Positions 1-7,563 of a stretch of 19,383 bases of DNA are shown piece after piece. Below the pieces are notes generated by a model, which worked only from the letters and a program-made list of their open reading frames with translations, ran no database searches and was not told where the DNA came from. Source of the DNA: JAWXUU01 sp044426045 (GTDB lineage: Bacteria > Bacillota > Clostridia > Christensenellales > CAMQZB01); the NCBI GenBank assembly GCA_044426045.1, contig JAWXUX010000021.1:1-19383 (forward strand). Reading direction: 5' to 3'. Position numbers and translations under genes: made by a program. Position 1 is the stretch's first letter; every line of letters starts with the position of its first letter.

Positions 1-1617
1 CCCCCCCCCCACAACACTCCCCACCTCTTCTTTTGTGAAGTAGCCTGTGAAGAACAGCAAAAACACGAAAGCTAGGTATATTGCGGAAAGAAGTACCACC
101 CATGGGATGGTGAGCGTGAAATATTTTGATGTTCCCAAAAGGCATGTGCCAAGCACTGCCATCGCAAGCCCGCCTGTCACAAGGGGGCGGATTGAAAGGG
201 GGGTTTTGAGCGACCTATTTATTCCGCGAAAATTCAGCGCGCACGAAAGAATGCCACCTGCAAACACCCCCGCAAGGCTTGCATAAATTCCCGCAAAGGG
301 AATCAAAACGCAAAGCACGGCAAACCGAACCGCGAGCCCCCAAAGTTGACTTTTCAGCGGGACAGTGCTTTCGGAAAGTGAATATAAAATTGCCGAGGTG
401 ATGTTTGAAAAGCAGGAAAGCATGACATTCACAAACGACCATTTCAGCATTTTTCCGCAAAGCCCGCCCGATTCGCCCGCTATTTTTGAAAAAAGCAGAC
501 ACACGATGTGGTTTGAAAAAAATAAAAACAGCATGGAAACCGCAATCGCCACCGCCATTCCCGCCTTGATTGCAAAAGAGATTTTCCGCCTTGCAACGCA
601 CATCTTTTCTTTTGCAATATCGGCAGAAATCGATGGAACAATCGCCGTGCCAAGTGCCGTGCAAAGTGCAAGTGGCAATGAAACAAGCGTGACAATCACC
701 CCCGAATAAACCCCAAACTGCGCCACTCCGTTTCCGCTTGCGACGTTGATAAAATTGATGATGATTACGCTTTCAAGAATACCCGCGATTGGATAAACGG
801 AAAGTGAAATTGTCATTGGCAGTGCGATTTTGAAAAGTGGCGACAATATGCCCGCTTTGTTTTCTAAACTTTCGCTAAGCTTTTTGCCACTCCCAAAACC
901 GCCTTTCTGTTTTTCGGAAATCTGCCTTTCGCCAAGCATCCAAACTGTCGCAAGCTCGCTTCTTTTCGCGTTTTTTCTTTTGGATAGCCACGAATAAACC
1001 GCCAAAAATGCAAGTCCGCAAACTTCCGATGCCGTCACGCCAAACACTGCGAGCGCGACTTTTTCTTCAAGCGTGCTACCAAAATATATCGGCAATGCGA
1101 TGGTGAAAACAAGCTTTCCCACCTGCTCGCAAATCTGCGAAAGTGCCGTTGGAACCATGTTGTTCATGCCTTGAAACTTGCCCCGAAAACACGCGACAAA
1201 CCCCACAAGCAAAATCGCGGGGGAAATCGCGACATAAGAAAGTCCGCCCATTTCACCGCCTTGCAAAATCGCAACTTGCTTGCCAAAAATGAAAAGCAAA
1301 ACAGCACAAACAAGCGAAACTGCCAAAATAAACTTTCGTGCCGTGCGATAAACCACCACCGCATCAACCCCGTCACCCTTCGCAAGATTTTCCGAAATCA
1401 CCTTTGCAAGGCTGGTGGGAATTGCCGAAGAAGACAGCGTGAGCAGCAGCGAATAAAGCGGAAACACCATCTGATAAATCCCCAAACCATCAGCCCCAAG
1501 CACCGTCGCAAGCGGTATGCGATACATCGCCCCAATAGCTTTCGCCACCACAAGCCCCCCGCCAAGAATGAAAGTGGAGGAAAGGAGGGAGGTGCTTTTT
1601 AGCGTTCTATTTTTCAT
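1..1617 (-). CDS. SpoVB/YabM-family polysaccharide or lipid flippase, 3' end beyond the window
   Basis: The minus frame is open for 539 codons from an ATG at 1617 to the left edge with no stop. It starts MKNRTLKSTS after a good ribosome binding site (AAAGGAGGG). The protein is strongly hydrophobic throughout, with many membrane segments and an early GAMYRIPLATVLGADGLGIY stretch typical of the SpoVB/MATE-like MOP exporter superfamily. SpoVB-family members are about 520-540 residues, so only a few C-terminal residues can be missing. Known members flip lipid-linked sugar precursors or support spore cortex synthesis. The gene lies downstream of spoVT on the same strand, as yabM does in B. subtilis, but a 213-bp repeat element separates the two. 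The family call is firm. Whether it is a spore-cortex or a vegetative flippase cannot be decided. Confidence 0.88.
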   Translation of the reverse strand, partial: MKNRTLKSTSLLSSTFILGGGLVVAKAIGAMYRIPLATVLGADGLGIYQMVFPLYSLLLTLSSSAIPTSLAKVISENLAKGDGVDAVVVYRTARKFILAVSLVCAVLLFIFGKQVAILQGGEMGGLSYVAISPAILLVGFVACFRGKFQGMNNMVPTALSQICEQVGKLVFTIALPIYFGSTLEEKVALAVFGVTASEVCGLAFLAVYSWLSKRKNAKRSELATVWMLGERQISEKQKGGFGSGKKLSESLENKAGILSPLFKIALPMTISLSVYPIAGILESVIIINFINVASGNGVAQFGVYSGVIVTLVSLPLALCTALGTAIVPSISADIAKEKMCVARRKISFAIKAGMAVAIAVSMLFLFFSNHIVCLLFSKIAGESGGLCGKMLKWSFVNVMLSCFSNITSAILYSLSESTVPLKSQLWGLAVRFAVLCVLIPFAGIYASLAGVFAGGILSCALNFRGINRSLKTPLSIRPLVTGGLAMAVLGTCLLGTSKYFTLTIPWVVLLSAIYLAFVFLLFFTGYFTKEEVGSVVGGG

Positions 1618-1686
1618 GATAAAAGACCCTCCTTTTGCGGTGCAGAGTTAGTTTTTTGTTAATTCAAGTGTGATTGTTATAATAGC

Positions 1687-1899
1687 TTTTTTTAAGTGAA
1701 AGGTGAAAGGTGAAAGGTGAAAAGTGTGGTCTGGCACTCACTGACGCTCGTGCTTACTATTTGGTTTGTTACCTAGTAACCTAAACCATAACCATTGAAA
1801 GCAACCATTGAAAAAACTTTAATTTGAATGCACAAGGGCACAGCCCGCGTGCTTTACCACACCTTTCACCTTTCACCTTTCACCTTTCACTTAAAAAAA
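1687..1899. repeat. Heptamer-capped inverted-repeat element, copy A
   Basis: The outer tips are TTTTTTTAAGTG (left) and its exact complement (right). Inside lie four GTGAAAG heptamers at 1696-1723 (the last one GTGAAAA) and four CTTTCAC heptamers at 1863-1890. The left arm continues with GTGTGGT (1724-1730) and a hairpin GGCACT...CGTGC. The right arm, read inward on the minus strand, is GTGTGGT, then GCACGCGGGC...GTGC. The centre holds a small palindrome GTTAC-CTA-GTAAC. The element lies between spoVT and the flippase gene, so any joint transcript would carry it as a large foldback. No ORF of its own and no clear target duplication were seen. Confidence 0.85.
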
Positions 1900-1963
1900 C
1901 AGCGTGCTCAAAAAAATCTCCCACCCCCGCCCTCAAGCGTGCCAACTCTCCAAACTCTCCACT

Positions 1964-2488
1964 TCACCCCAGATGTTTCCCCAGATATATTGCGCAAAGT
2001 TTGCAGACATCGTCGAGTTTTTCGTCGTCTTCGGTGTCGAGCGAGCACACAATCACTCCGCCGGGGGCTTCGCCGTTTGCAAGAACCGTGTGCATGCTTG
2101 CCGATTCAAAATGCTCGCCGATAAGAAGTGCATCCGCACCAATCGCGTCACCGCCCTTGATATGCTTTCGTTGTTCAATCGCTTTTGAAACGCCCTCCGA
2201 AACCAGTGCGCCAAGATAACTCGTGCCGTGCATGTTCTCGCAAATCACTTTCCTGTCATCGCAAACAAGCACCATATATCCGCAACTTTCCGCAACACTG
2301 TCGCAAAGCGATTGCGCCATGTCCTCAATCTTTAAAAGCTCCTGATACTTCCCAAGCACCAATTTTTCACCGTCGGAAAATATCTCCAAACTGTCACCCA
2401 CCTTTATCGAAAGCGTTCTTCGCATCTCTTTCGGGATCACTATCCGCCCAAGCTCGTCTATTCTCCTAACAATTCCAGTAGTCTTCAT
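1964..2488 (-). CDS. spoVT: Stage V sporulation protein T, AbrB-family regulator
   Basis: This is a 174-residue protein, close to the 178 residues of B. subtilis SpoVT. Residues 1-50 form an AbrB-type swapped-hairpin DNA-binding domain (MKTTGIVRRIDELGRIVIPK, then GDSLEIF). Residues 55-174 resemble the GAF-like C-terminal domain of SpoVT, including VCDDRKVICE. SpoVT works in the forespore, tuning late sporulation genes that depend on sigma G. The start ATG at 2488 follows a GGGGGGA ribosome binding site. The next gene downstream is a SpoVB-family flippase, the same pairing as spoVT-yabM in B. subtilis. I saw no convincing sigma-G promoter upstream by eye. Confidence in the family is high. Confidence 0.93.
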   Translation of the reverse strand: MKTTGIVRRIDELGRIVIPKEMRRTLSIKVGDSLEIFSDGEKLVLGKYQELLKIEDMAQSLCDSVAESCGYMVLVCDDRKVICENMHGTSYLGALVSEGVSKAIEQRKHIKGGDAIGADALLIGEHFESASMHTVLANGEAPGGVIVCSLDTEDDEKLDDVCKLCAIYLGKHLG

Positions 2489-2570
2489 TCCGTCCCCCCA
2501 AAATTTCTTTTTTATTAGTGTGAGAAAGTTATGATTTTTTTATGCGAGATTTTTTGTGGGTAAGATTTTT

Positions 2571-2772
2571 ATGGGGCTCCGCCGCTTGCTTTTTTTCATG
2601 GGCTCTGCCGCTTGCTTTTTTATGGGGCTCCGCCCCAAACCCCGCGAGGGGGTGACCCCCTCGACCTCAATTTTGGGGGCATCTTCCGAAGCTATCGGCA
2701 AGCCGACACACACTCCCAACCAATTTAGCGCCCCCTTCGGGGGAGCTGGCACGCGAAGCGTGACTGAGGGGG
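2571..2772. repeat. Cluster of GC-rich short palindromic repeats, left part
   Basis: There are three near copies of an ATGGGGCTCCGCCGCTTGC module at 2571, 2598 and 2622, the last one shortened into GGGGCTCCGCCCC. Then comes a perfect 8-bp hairpin, CGAGGGGG-TGA-CCCCCTCG (2645-2663). A further module at 2731-2772 has CCCCC-TTC-GGGGG followed by CACGC-GAA-GCGTG and ACTGAGGGGG. This last arrangement resembles palindromic modules that I recall as common between genes of gut clostridia. No coding potential is credible here, because the short ORFs are made of the repeats. Confidence 0.75.
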
Positions 2773-2815
2773 ATGTTGGGTTTTTAGATTTTGCTTGATA
2801 AAGTCGTAACCAATG

Positions 2816-2987
2816 TGTAGGGGCTCACCCATGTGTGAGCCCGCGGGGTGTTGGGTGTTGCGGGGTGATTGCTCCAACCACATTCGCATTTTCCACGGGT
2901 TTTGTGTTGGTTTAGAGATTGGGTTTTGATAAAAGCTCTCGCTTTTTTAGTCTTGCCCGCGGGAGCACACATGGGTGCTCCCCTACA
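2816..2987. repeat. TGTAGGGGC-type inverted-repeat element, solo copy
   Basis: The left arm starts at 2816 with TGTAGGGGCTCACCCATGTG and folds as GGGCTCAC-CCATGT-GTGAGCCC. The right arm ends at 2987 and, on the minus strand, reads TGTAGGGGAGCACCCATGTG, then TGCTCCCGCGGG. The two arms enclose about 100 bp without a gene. The same family recurs at 6342-6487 and as a partial copy near 14219-14250, each time inside a heptamer-capped element. Confidence 0.78.
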
Positions 2988-3033
2988 ATTTGGTTTTTGG
3001 CTTGGATTTTTGGTCTTACATCAAAATAATTGC

Positions 3034-3235
3034 GTGCCCAAAGGGCACCCTCACAAGCCAAAAATCAAAGATTTTTGCTTGCAACCCCAAGACATCCAAC
3101 CGTCCTTATAATTGCCGTGGGGCTTCGCCCCACCCTCACAGCCTTGGGCAAAGCCCAAGCTGCAACCCAACAAATAGCCGTGCCCCATGGGGGCACCCCT
3201 CCAGCGAAAGTTCATAGACTCCACTGTGGCAGTGG
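3034..3235. repeat. Run of short hairpin modules sharing a CCCTC-type tail
   Basis: Five small hairpins follow one another: GTGCCC-AAA-GGGCAC (3034-3048), GTGGGGC-TTC-GCCCCAC (3117-3133), CTTGGGC-AAA-GCCCAAG (about 3143-3159), TGCCCC-ATG-GGGGCA (3181-3196) and CCACTG-TGG-CAGTGG (3221-3235). The first, second and fourth are followed by a similar CCTCACA or CCCTCCA tail, which suggests copies of one module with drifting stem sequence. No gene is supported in this stretch. Confidence 0.65.
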
Positions 3236-3340
3236 AAAGGGAGGATTTTTCGGAATTTTTGGGAGGAAACGAGGCGAAGATGATATACGGATATATCGAG
3301 TCTCGCTTCCTCCCAAAAAACCGAAAAAGACCCCTTTCCG
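3236..3340. repeat. Imperfect inverted repeat of about 105 bp
   Basis: The left arm begins GGAAAGGGAGGATTTTTCGG and continues into TTTTGGGAGGAAACGAG. The right arm carries CTCGCTTCCTCCC, then CCGAAAAAGACCCCTTTCC. The arms pair with a few mismatches and indels around a short AT-rich centre. It looks like a miniature palindromic element or a strong RNA foldback just beyond the ppdK terminator region. Confidence 0.55.
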
Positions 3341-3347
3341 CGGGTTA

Positions 3348-3453
3348 CAGAAATCCAAGGGGCTAAAACACCCGCGAACGCAAAAAAATCCCGCACCGAA
3401 GTGCGGGATTTCAATTGCGTTCAAAGCGGGTGTTTTAGCCCCTTGGATTTCTG
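3348..3453. repeat. Long perfect inverted repeat around the ppdK terminator, overlapping the ppdK 3' end
   Basis: The 28-bp arm at 3348-3375 is an exact complement of 3426-3453. The pairing continues for 8 bp (3376-3383 with 3415-3422) after a 3-base bulge (3423-3425). The right arm contains the last codons and the TAA stop of ppdK, so the left arm is an inverted copy of that gene's 3' end. The intrinsic terminator sits at the tip of the foldback. Confidence 0.9.
3382..3411 (-). terminator. Intrinsic terminator of ppdK
   Basis: Read on the minus strand, an 11-bp perfect stem (AAATCCCGCAC / GTGCGGGATTT) closes a TTCG tetraloop and is followed by a run of seven T. It lies 24 nt after the ppdK stop. 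This is a textbook rho-independent terminator. Confidence 0.92.
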
Positions 3454-6059
3454 ATATTAGCTTGAGCGGCGGCAAGTCTTGCGATTGGCACACGGAAAGG
3501 TGAGCATGAAACGTAAGCTAGACCGATATCGTGGCAGAATTCGATTGTTGATGGGTCGCCACCATGTTCGCCACAGATACCAAGTTTGATATCAGGTCTT
3601 GTTTTTCTTCCTAGTTCGATAGCGATTTTCATGAGTTTACCAACGCCTTTTTGGTCAAGTTTTTCGAATGGATCTTGTTCGAAAATTTTCTTAGCGTAGT
3701 AGTCTTCAAGGAATTTGCCCGCATCGTCACGAGAGAAACCAAATGTCATTTGAGACAAATCGTTTGTACCAAAACTGAAGAATTCAGCTTCTTCAGCGAT
3801 TTCGTCGGCAGTGATAGCTGCTCTTGGAATTTCGATCATTGTACCAACTTTATATTCGATTGTTGAATTGTTTTCAGCAAGAACTTTTTCGCAAGTATCA
3901 ACAACGAATTTTTTAACATATTTCAATTCAGCGATTTCGCCAACAAGCGGAATCATGATTTCTGGAACAACGGCAACGCCTTGTTTGCCAGCTTCGATTG
4001 CAGCTTCCATAACCGCTCTTGTTTGCATTTCAGCGATTTCTGGATATGTAACAGAAAGACGGCAACCACGGTGACCAAGCATTGGGTTGAATTCGTGAAG
4101 GCTGTCGATTGTCGCTTTCAATTCGTCGAATGCAAGACCCATTTCTTTTGCAAGCGCCTCGATATCAGCTGTTGCAGTTGGCACGAATTCGTGAAGTGGT
4201 GGATCCAAGAAACGGATTGTCACAGGACGATCGCCCATTGCCATATACATGCCAAGGAAGTCTTCTCTTTGCATTGGAAGAAGTTTAGCAAGTGCTTTTT
4301 GTCTTTCTTCAACAGTTTTTGAAACGATCATTTCACGAACTGCCATGATTCTGTCTTCAGCAAAGAACATGTGTTCAGTTCTGCAAAGACCAATACCTTC
4401 AGCACCAAATTCGATAGCTGTTTTTGCATCGGCTGGTGAATCAGCGTTTGTTCTAACTTTCAATGCTCTTGCTTCGTCTGCCCATTCCATGATGATGTCA
4501 AAGTCACCTTCGATTGAAACTTCTTTAGTCGCAATAGCGCAGCCATAAACATTACCAGTTGAACCGTCAAGAGAAATGAAATCCCCTTCGCCATATGTTT
4601 TGCCACCCGCAACGAATGTGAGTGCTTCTTCGTCGATTTTGATATCGCCACAACCTGCAACGCAACATGTTCCCATTCCGCGTGCAACAACCGCCGCGTG
4701 AGAAGTCATACCGCCACGAGCAGTCAAGATACCTTCAGATGCATACATACCTTCGATATCTTCTGGTGAAGTTTCAAGTCTAACAAGAACTGTTTTTTCG
4801 CCAGCAGCAGCCATTTCAACAGCTTTTTCAGCAGTGAAAACAACTTTACCACAAGCAGCACCAGGTGAAGCTGCAAGACCTTTTGCAATCACTTCGCCTT
4901 TTTTGAGTTCAGCCACGTCAAATTGTGGGTGAAGAAGTGCATCAAGTTGTTTTGGATCAATTTTCATGAGTGCTTCTTCTTTAGTGATCATGCCTTCGTT
5001 CACAAGTTCGATGGCAATTCTTAGCGCTGAAGCAGCAGTTCTTTTTCCGTTTCTTGTTTGAAGCATGAAAAGTTTGCCGTTTTCAATTGTGAATTCCATA
5101 TCTTGCATGTCACGATAGTGATTTTCCAAAGTGTTAGCAATAGTTACGAATTGGTTATATATTTCAGCATTTTGCGCTTCAAGGTGAGAGATTGGTTGTG
5201 GAGTTCTGATACCAGCAACTACGTCTTCCCCTTGTGCGTTCATGAGATATTCGCCATAAAGTTTCTTTTCGCCAGTTGATGGGTCACGTGTGAACGCAAC
5301 GCCTGTGCCTGATGTTTCGCCCATATTACCAAATACCATTGATTGAACGTTAACAGCAGTTCCCCAGCTTGCAGGAATATCATTTTTTCTTCTGTAGATA
5401 ATAGCACGTGGGTTATCCCATGATCTGAACACGGCTTTAACAGCTTCAATAAGTTGCTCTTTTGGTTCTTGTGGGAATTCTTCGCCTTTTTCTTTTGCAT
5501 AGAAAGCTTTGAATTTAACAACCAACGCTTTCAAATCGTCTGCTGAAAGTTCAGTGTCTAGTTCAACGCCTTTTGCTTCTTTTGCTTCGTCCAAAATTCT
5601 TTCGAATTTTGCTTTTTCAACGCCCATAACAACGTCAGAAAACATTTGAATGAATCTGCGGTAGCTGTCGTAAGCAAATCTTGGGTTTCCTGTTAGTGTT
5701 GCAAGACCTTCAACTGTTGCATCGTTAAGACCAAGGTTAAGGATTGTATCCATCATACCAGGCATTGATGCTCTTGCACCTGAACGAACTGAAACTAGGA
5801 ATGGATTGGCAACACTGCCGAATTCTTTTCCTGCTTGAGCTTCCATTGCTTTCATCGCTTCAAAAATTTGACCGATTACTTCATCAGCAATAACTTGTCC
5901 GTCATCGTAGTATTTATTACATGCTTCTGTTGAGATTGTGAAACCATAAGGAACTGGCATACCAAGGTTTGTCATTTCCGCAAGGTTTGCACCTTTACCG
6001 CCGAGGAGCTCTTTTTGATCTCCACTGCCTTCGTTAAAAAGATAAACATACTTAGACAT
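3435..6059 (-). CDS. ppdK: Pyruvate, phosphate dikinase
   Basis: The 874-residue protein matches the length of bacterial PPDK (about 874). It interconverts pyruvate, ATP and phosphate with PEP, AMP and pyrophosphate in the cytoplasm. Visible domains are an N-terminal ATP-grasp domain (KGANLAEM near 22-29, GETSGTGVAFTRDPSTGEKK near 247-266), a central swivelling domain with the phospho-histidine motif GGMTSHAAVVARG (His454, with Thr452), and a C-terminal TIM-barrel with LCRTEHMFF, GHRGCRL and the catalytic Cys829 in GICGEHGG. The start at 6059 follows a clear AGGAGG. The codons are strongly biased to A/T endings, more so than in the flippase gene, as expected for high expression. The usual PPDK regulatory kinase (YqfL/PpsR family) is not in the window. 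The gene appears monocistronic, with its own promoter and terminator. Confidence 0.98.
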   Translation of the reverse strand: MSKYVYLFNEGSGDQKELLGGKGANLAEMTNLGMPVPYGFTISTEACNKYYDDGQVIADEVIGQIFEAMKAMEAQAGKEFGSVANPFLVSVRSGARASMPGMMDTILNLGLNDATVEGLATLTGNPRFAYDSYRRFIQMFSDVVMGVEKAKFERILDEAKEAKGVELDTELSADDLKALVVKFKAFYAKEKGEEFPQEPKEQLIEAVKAVFRSWDNPRAIIYRRKNDIPASWGTAVNVQSMVFGNMGETSGTGVAFTRDPSTGEKKLYGEYLMNAQGEDVVAGIRTPQPISHLEAQNAEIYNQFVTIANTLENHYRDMQDMEFTIENGKLFMLQTRNGKRTAASALRIAIELVNEGMITKEEALMKIDPKQLDALLHPQFDVAELKKGEVIAKGLAASPGAACGKVVFTAEKAVEMAAAGEKTVLVRLETSPEDIEGMYASEGILTARGGMTSHAAVVARGMGTCCVAGCGDIKIDEEALTFVAGGKTYGEGDFISLDGSTGNVYGCAIATKEVSIEGDFDIIMEWADEARALKVRTNADSPADAKTAIEFGAEGIGLCRTEHMFFAEDRIMAVREMIVSKTVEERQKALAKLLPMQREDFLGMYMAMGDRPVTIRFLDPPLHEFVPTATADIEALAKEMGLAFDELKATIDSLHEFNPMLGHRGCRLSVTYPEIAEMQTRAVMEAAIEAGKQGVAVVPEIMIPLVGEIAELKYVKKFVVDTCEKVLAENNSTIEYKVGTMIEIPRAAITADEIAEEAEFFSFGTNDLSQMTFGFSRDDAGKFLEDYYAKKIFEQDPFEKLDQKGVGKLMKIAIELGRKTRPDIKLGICGEHGGDPSTIEFCHDIGLAYVSCSPFRVPIARLAAAQANIRNPRG

Positions 6060-6159
6060 AATATCGTCCTCCTATCATATAAAAATTTTTTATATCCGAA
6101 TTTATACACAAACCACATTTTCCCCTTTAGAAATCGCATATGCCTTGTGCTCACTTAGA

Positions 6160-6189
6160 AGTATATATCAAATTAATCCATTTTTGCAA
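6160..6189 (-). promoter_or_regulatory. Putative sigma-A promoter of ppdK
   Basis: On the minus strand a -35 TTGCAA (6184-6189) is separated by 18 bp from a -10 TATACT (6160-6165). It points at ppdK and leaves a leader of roughly 95 nt. The assignment is by eye only. Confidence 0.45.
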
Positions 6190-6249
6190 GCGTTTGAAAG
6201 GGGTTTTTGCACCATACTAGCACATTATTGTGGTTTTTTTAACAAGTAA

Positions 6250-6270
6250 GAAAAAATCGAAGATTTTTTC
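6250..6270. repeat. Perfect hairpin at the left tip of element E
   Basis: GAAAAAATC (6250-6258) and GATTTTTTC (6262-6270) form a 9-bp stem with a GAA loop. The stem ends exactly where the AATTAAA heptamers of element E begin. It could be an old terminator or part of the insertion target. Confidence 0.7.
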
Positions 6271-6574
6271 AATTAAAAATTAAAAATTGTGGTCTGGCAC
6301 TCGCTTTGCTCGTGCTTTCTATATTTTAATTGCAAACCAATTGTAGGGGCGTCACCCATGTGTGCGCCCGCGGGGTGTTATTTTTTACTTACACATGGTT
6401 TAAGCAAACACAATCTGCCCGCAAAATCTTGTAGAAAAACCATTTAAACCACACGCACGCGGGCGAACACATGGGTTCGCCCCTACATATATCCTTTATA
6501 TAATTATAGAAAGCACGAGGCGAAGCCTCGTGCATTACCACAATTTTTAATTTTTAATTTTTAATTTTTAATTG
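6271..6574. repeat. Heptamer-capped element, copy E (AATTAAA type), with a nested second element
   Basis: The left cap has two AATTAAA units (6271-6284), then TTGTGGT and a GGCACTCGC...CGTGC hairpin. The right cap has four TTTTTAA units (6544-6571) preceded by a perfect hairpin GCACGAGGC-GAA-GCCTCGTGC and TTACCACA. The interior from 6342 to 6487 is a TGTAGGGGC-type inverted-repeat element. The right cap overlaps the last codons and stop of recO. Confidence 0.82.
6342..6487. repeat. TGTAGGGGC-type inverted-repeat element nested in element E
   Basis: The left arm begins TGTAGGGGCGTCACCCATGT and continues to GCGCCCGCGGGGTG. The right arm, read on the minus strand, begins TGTAGGGGCGAACCCATGTG and continues to CGCCCGCGTGCG. 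About 75 bp separate the arms. It belongs to the same family as 2816-2987. Confidence 0.75.
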
Positions 6575-7281
6575 TTAAAACTTTCCGCAATTTTAACCAA
6601 CTCCCTTAAATTCCCACTCCCCTTGCCAGCACTAGCTTCAAAATGTTCTTTCAAAAGTTTTAACATCCCGATTTCCTGTTGTTTGGAGAACTTGATTTTT
6701 GAAAGTTGTTCGATATCCATATCTGAAATGAACTGCAAGGTTTTGAGTAGGCTTGTTTTTTCGTTTCCACCGCAGTTTTCGCAAAGGAAACCGCCTTTAT
6801 CGAAATCGAAAGCGAAAAGCCCTGAAAGTTTATTTCCGCATTTCACGCAAGATTTCACCGAAAAGCCGAAACCTTGGTGTTTTATTACCTCGAAAATATA
6901 TTTCACCGCCATTTTGGTTGAATATTCATTGACTTCCAAAAAAGAAAGGCACGCGAGCAAAAATTTCGCATCACCCTCGCTTTCGGCTAGGTTTTCAAGC
7001 ACGAAACACGCGAGATAAAGTTTTTCCACGCTCTCGCGGATTCCCCAAAACATGTGCTTTGGAGTTGCCGTTATCAACAGCGGATTTTTGCTGTCGGAAT
7101 ATTCAAACTCGCAAAGGGAAAACAGCTCGGAAGCAAATTTCAGCTTAGCCTTAGGCGCGTTTATGCCCCTCGCCCGCATTGAAATCTTTTCGCCAGACAG
7201 CATGAAAACAGTGACTATCTTGTCTTTTTCTTGATAGTCAACACTTGAAACCGTTATTCCTGTTGAAACTAAAGTTTTCAT
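6568..7281 (-). CDS. recO: DNA repair and recombination protein RecO
   Basis: This 237-residue protein has the RecO layout. An N-terminal OB-fold covers about residues 1-75 (TGITVSSVDYQEKDKIVTVF, then GEKISMRARG). A helical domain follows, carrying a four-cysteine zinc site at Cys145, Cys148, Cys167 and Cys170 (CVKCG ... CENCG). RecO binds single-stranded DNA and, with RecR, loads RecA at gaps and breaks. The start ATG at 7281 follows an AGGTG ribosome binding site. The gene lies next to era and yqzL, as in B. subtilis. Its last codon and TAA stop lie inside the right heptamer cap of repeat element E, so the element may have reshaped the C-terminus (now ending AESFNN). Confidence 0.95.
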   Translation of the reverse strand: MKTLVSTGITVSSVDYQEKDKIVTVFMLSGEKISMRARGINAPKAKLKFASELFSLCEFEYSDSKNPLLITATPKHMFWGIRESVEKLYLACFVLENLAESEGDAKFLLACLSFLEVNEYSTKMAVKYIFEVIKHQGFGFSVKSCVKCGNKLSGLFAFDFDKGGFLCENCGGNEKTSLLKTLQFISDMDIEQLSKIKFSKQQEIGMLKLLKEHFEASAGKGSGNLRELVKIAESFNN

Positions 7282-7388
7282 TCACACCTGCCAATAAGAA
7301 TATTTTTGCCCCCACCTACAAACACTACTATCACAATTTATATACAATATATAAAAACATATAACCAGCAACTTGCAAAGGAGATTTT
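7282..7388. other. Divergent spacer between recO and yqzL
   Basis: This 107-bp AT-rich stretch must hold the start signals for both recO (minus) and yqzL (plus). It contains several TATA-like runs (TATACAATATATAA near 7341-7354), but no promoter pair clean enough to assign by eye. The yqzL ribosome binding site AAAGGAG is at 7377-7383. Confidence 0.5.
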
Positions 7389-7487
7389 ATGAAAAACACC
7401 GACGAATATTGGAACCAATTCCAAAAAACGGGAGATATTGGGTACTATTTGCTGTATAAGCACGCGAAGGAATGGGAAAACAAATAA
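7389..7487 (+). CDS. yqzL: YqzL-like small protein
   Basis: This 32-residue ORF starts with ATG at 7389 after a good AAAGGAG site 5 nt upstream and ends with TAA. The sequence MKNTDEYWNQFQKTGDIGYY, then LLYKHAKEWENK, fits the W-x2-F-x-KTG-x-I-x2-YLLYK pattern that I recall for the YqzL family of Firmicutes. In B. subtilis yqzL also lies between era and recO. The function is unknown. The family place and the gene neighbourhood agree, but here the gene is on the strand opposite to era and recO, which is unusual. The stop codon overlaps the first copy of a 16-bp tandem repeat. Confidence 0.72.
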   Translation: MKNTDEYWNQFQKTGDIGYYLLYKHAKEWENK

Positions 7488-7553
7488 GTCATTTATTTAG
7501 TAAGTCATTTATTTAGCACGCTTTTTGGAGTGCTTGAAAATGACTTTACTAAA
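7485..7553. repeat. 16-bp tandem duplication and hairpin after yqzL
   Basis: TAAGTCATTTATTTAG occurs twice in direct tandem (7485-7500 and 7501-7516). A foldback follows: TTTAGTAAGTCATTT (7496-7510) pairs with AAATGACTTTACTAAA (7538-7553) with one extra T, and an inner AGCAC/GTGCT stem lies at 7515-7534. It could end yqzL transcription, although the U-run is poor. Confidence 0.7.
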
Positions 7554-7563
7554 CGCTAGTTCG

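Noticed and set aside
215..1602. Several ORFs on both strands in the first 1.6 kb
   Set aside because: They are in other frames of the continuous flippase reading frame and show no independent start signals.
1656..1683. Plus-strand promoter TTGTTA-16-TATAAT facing element A
   Set aside because: No gene lies downstream on that strand before spoVT (minus); it may be a chance match in AT-rich DNA.
3030..3503. Plus- and minus-strand ORFs in the repeat-rich gap
   Set aside because: They are built from palindromic repeats and the ppdK foldback; no protein-like composition or start signal is present.
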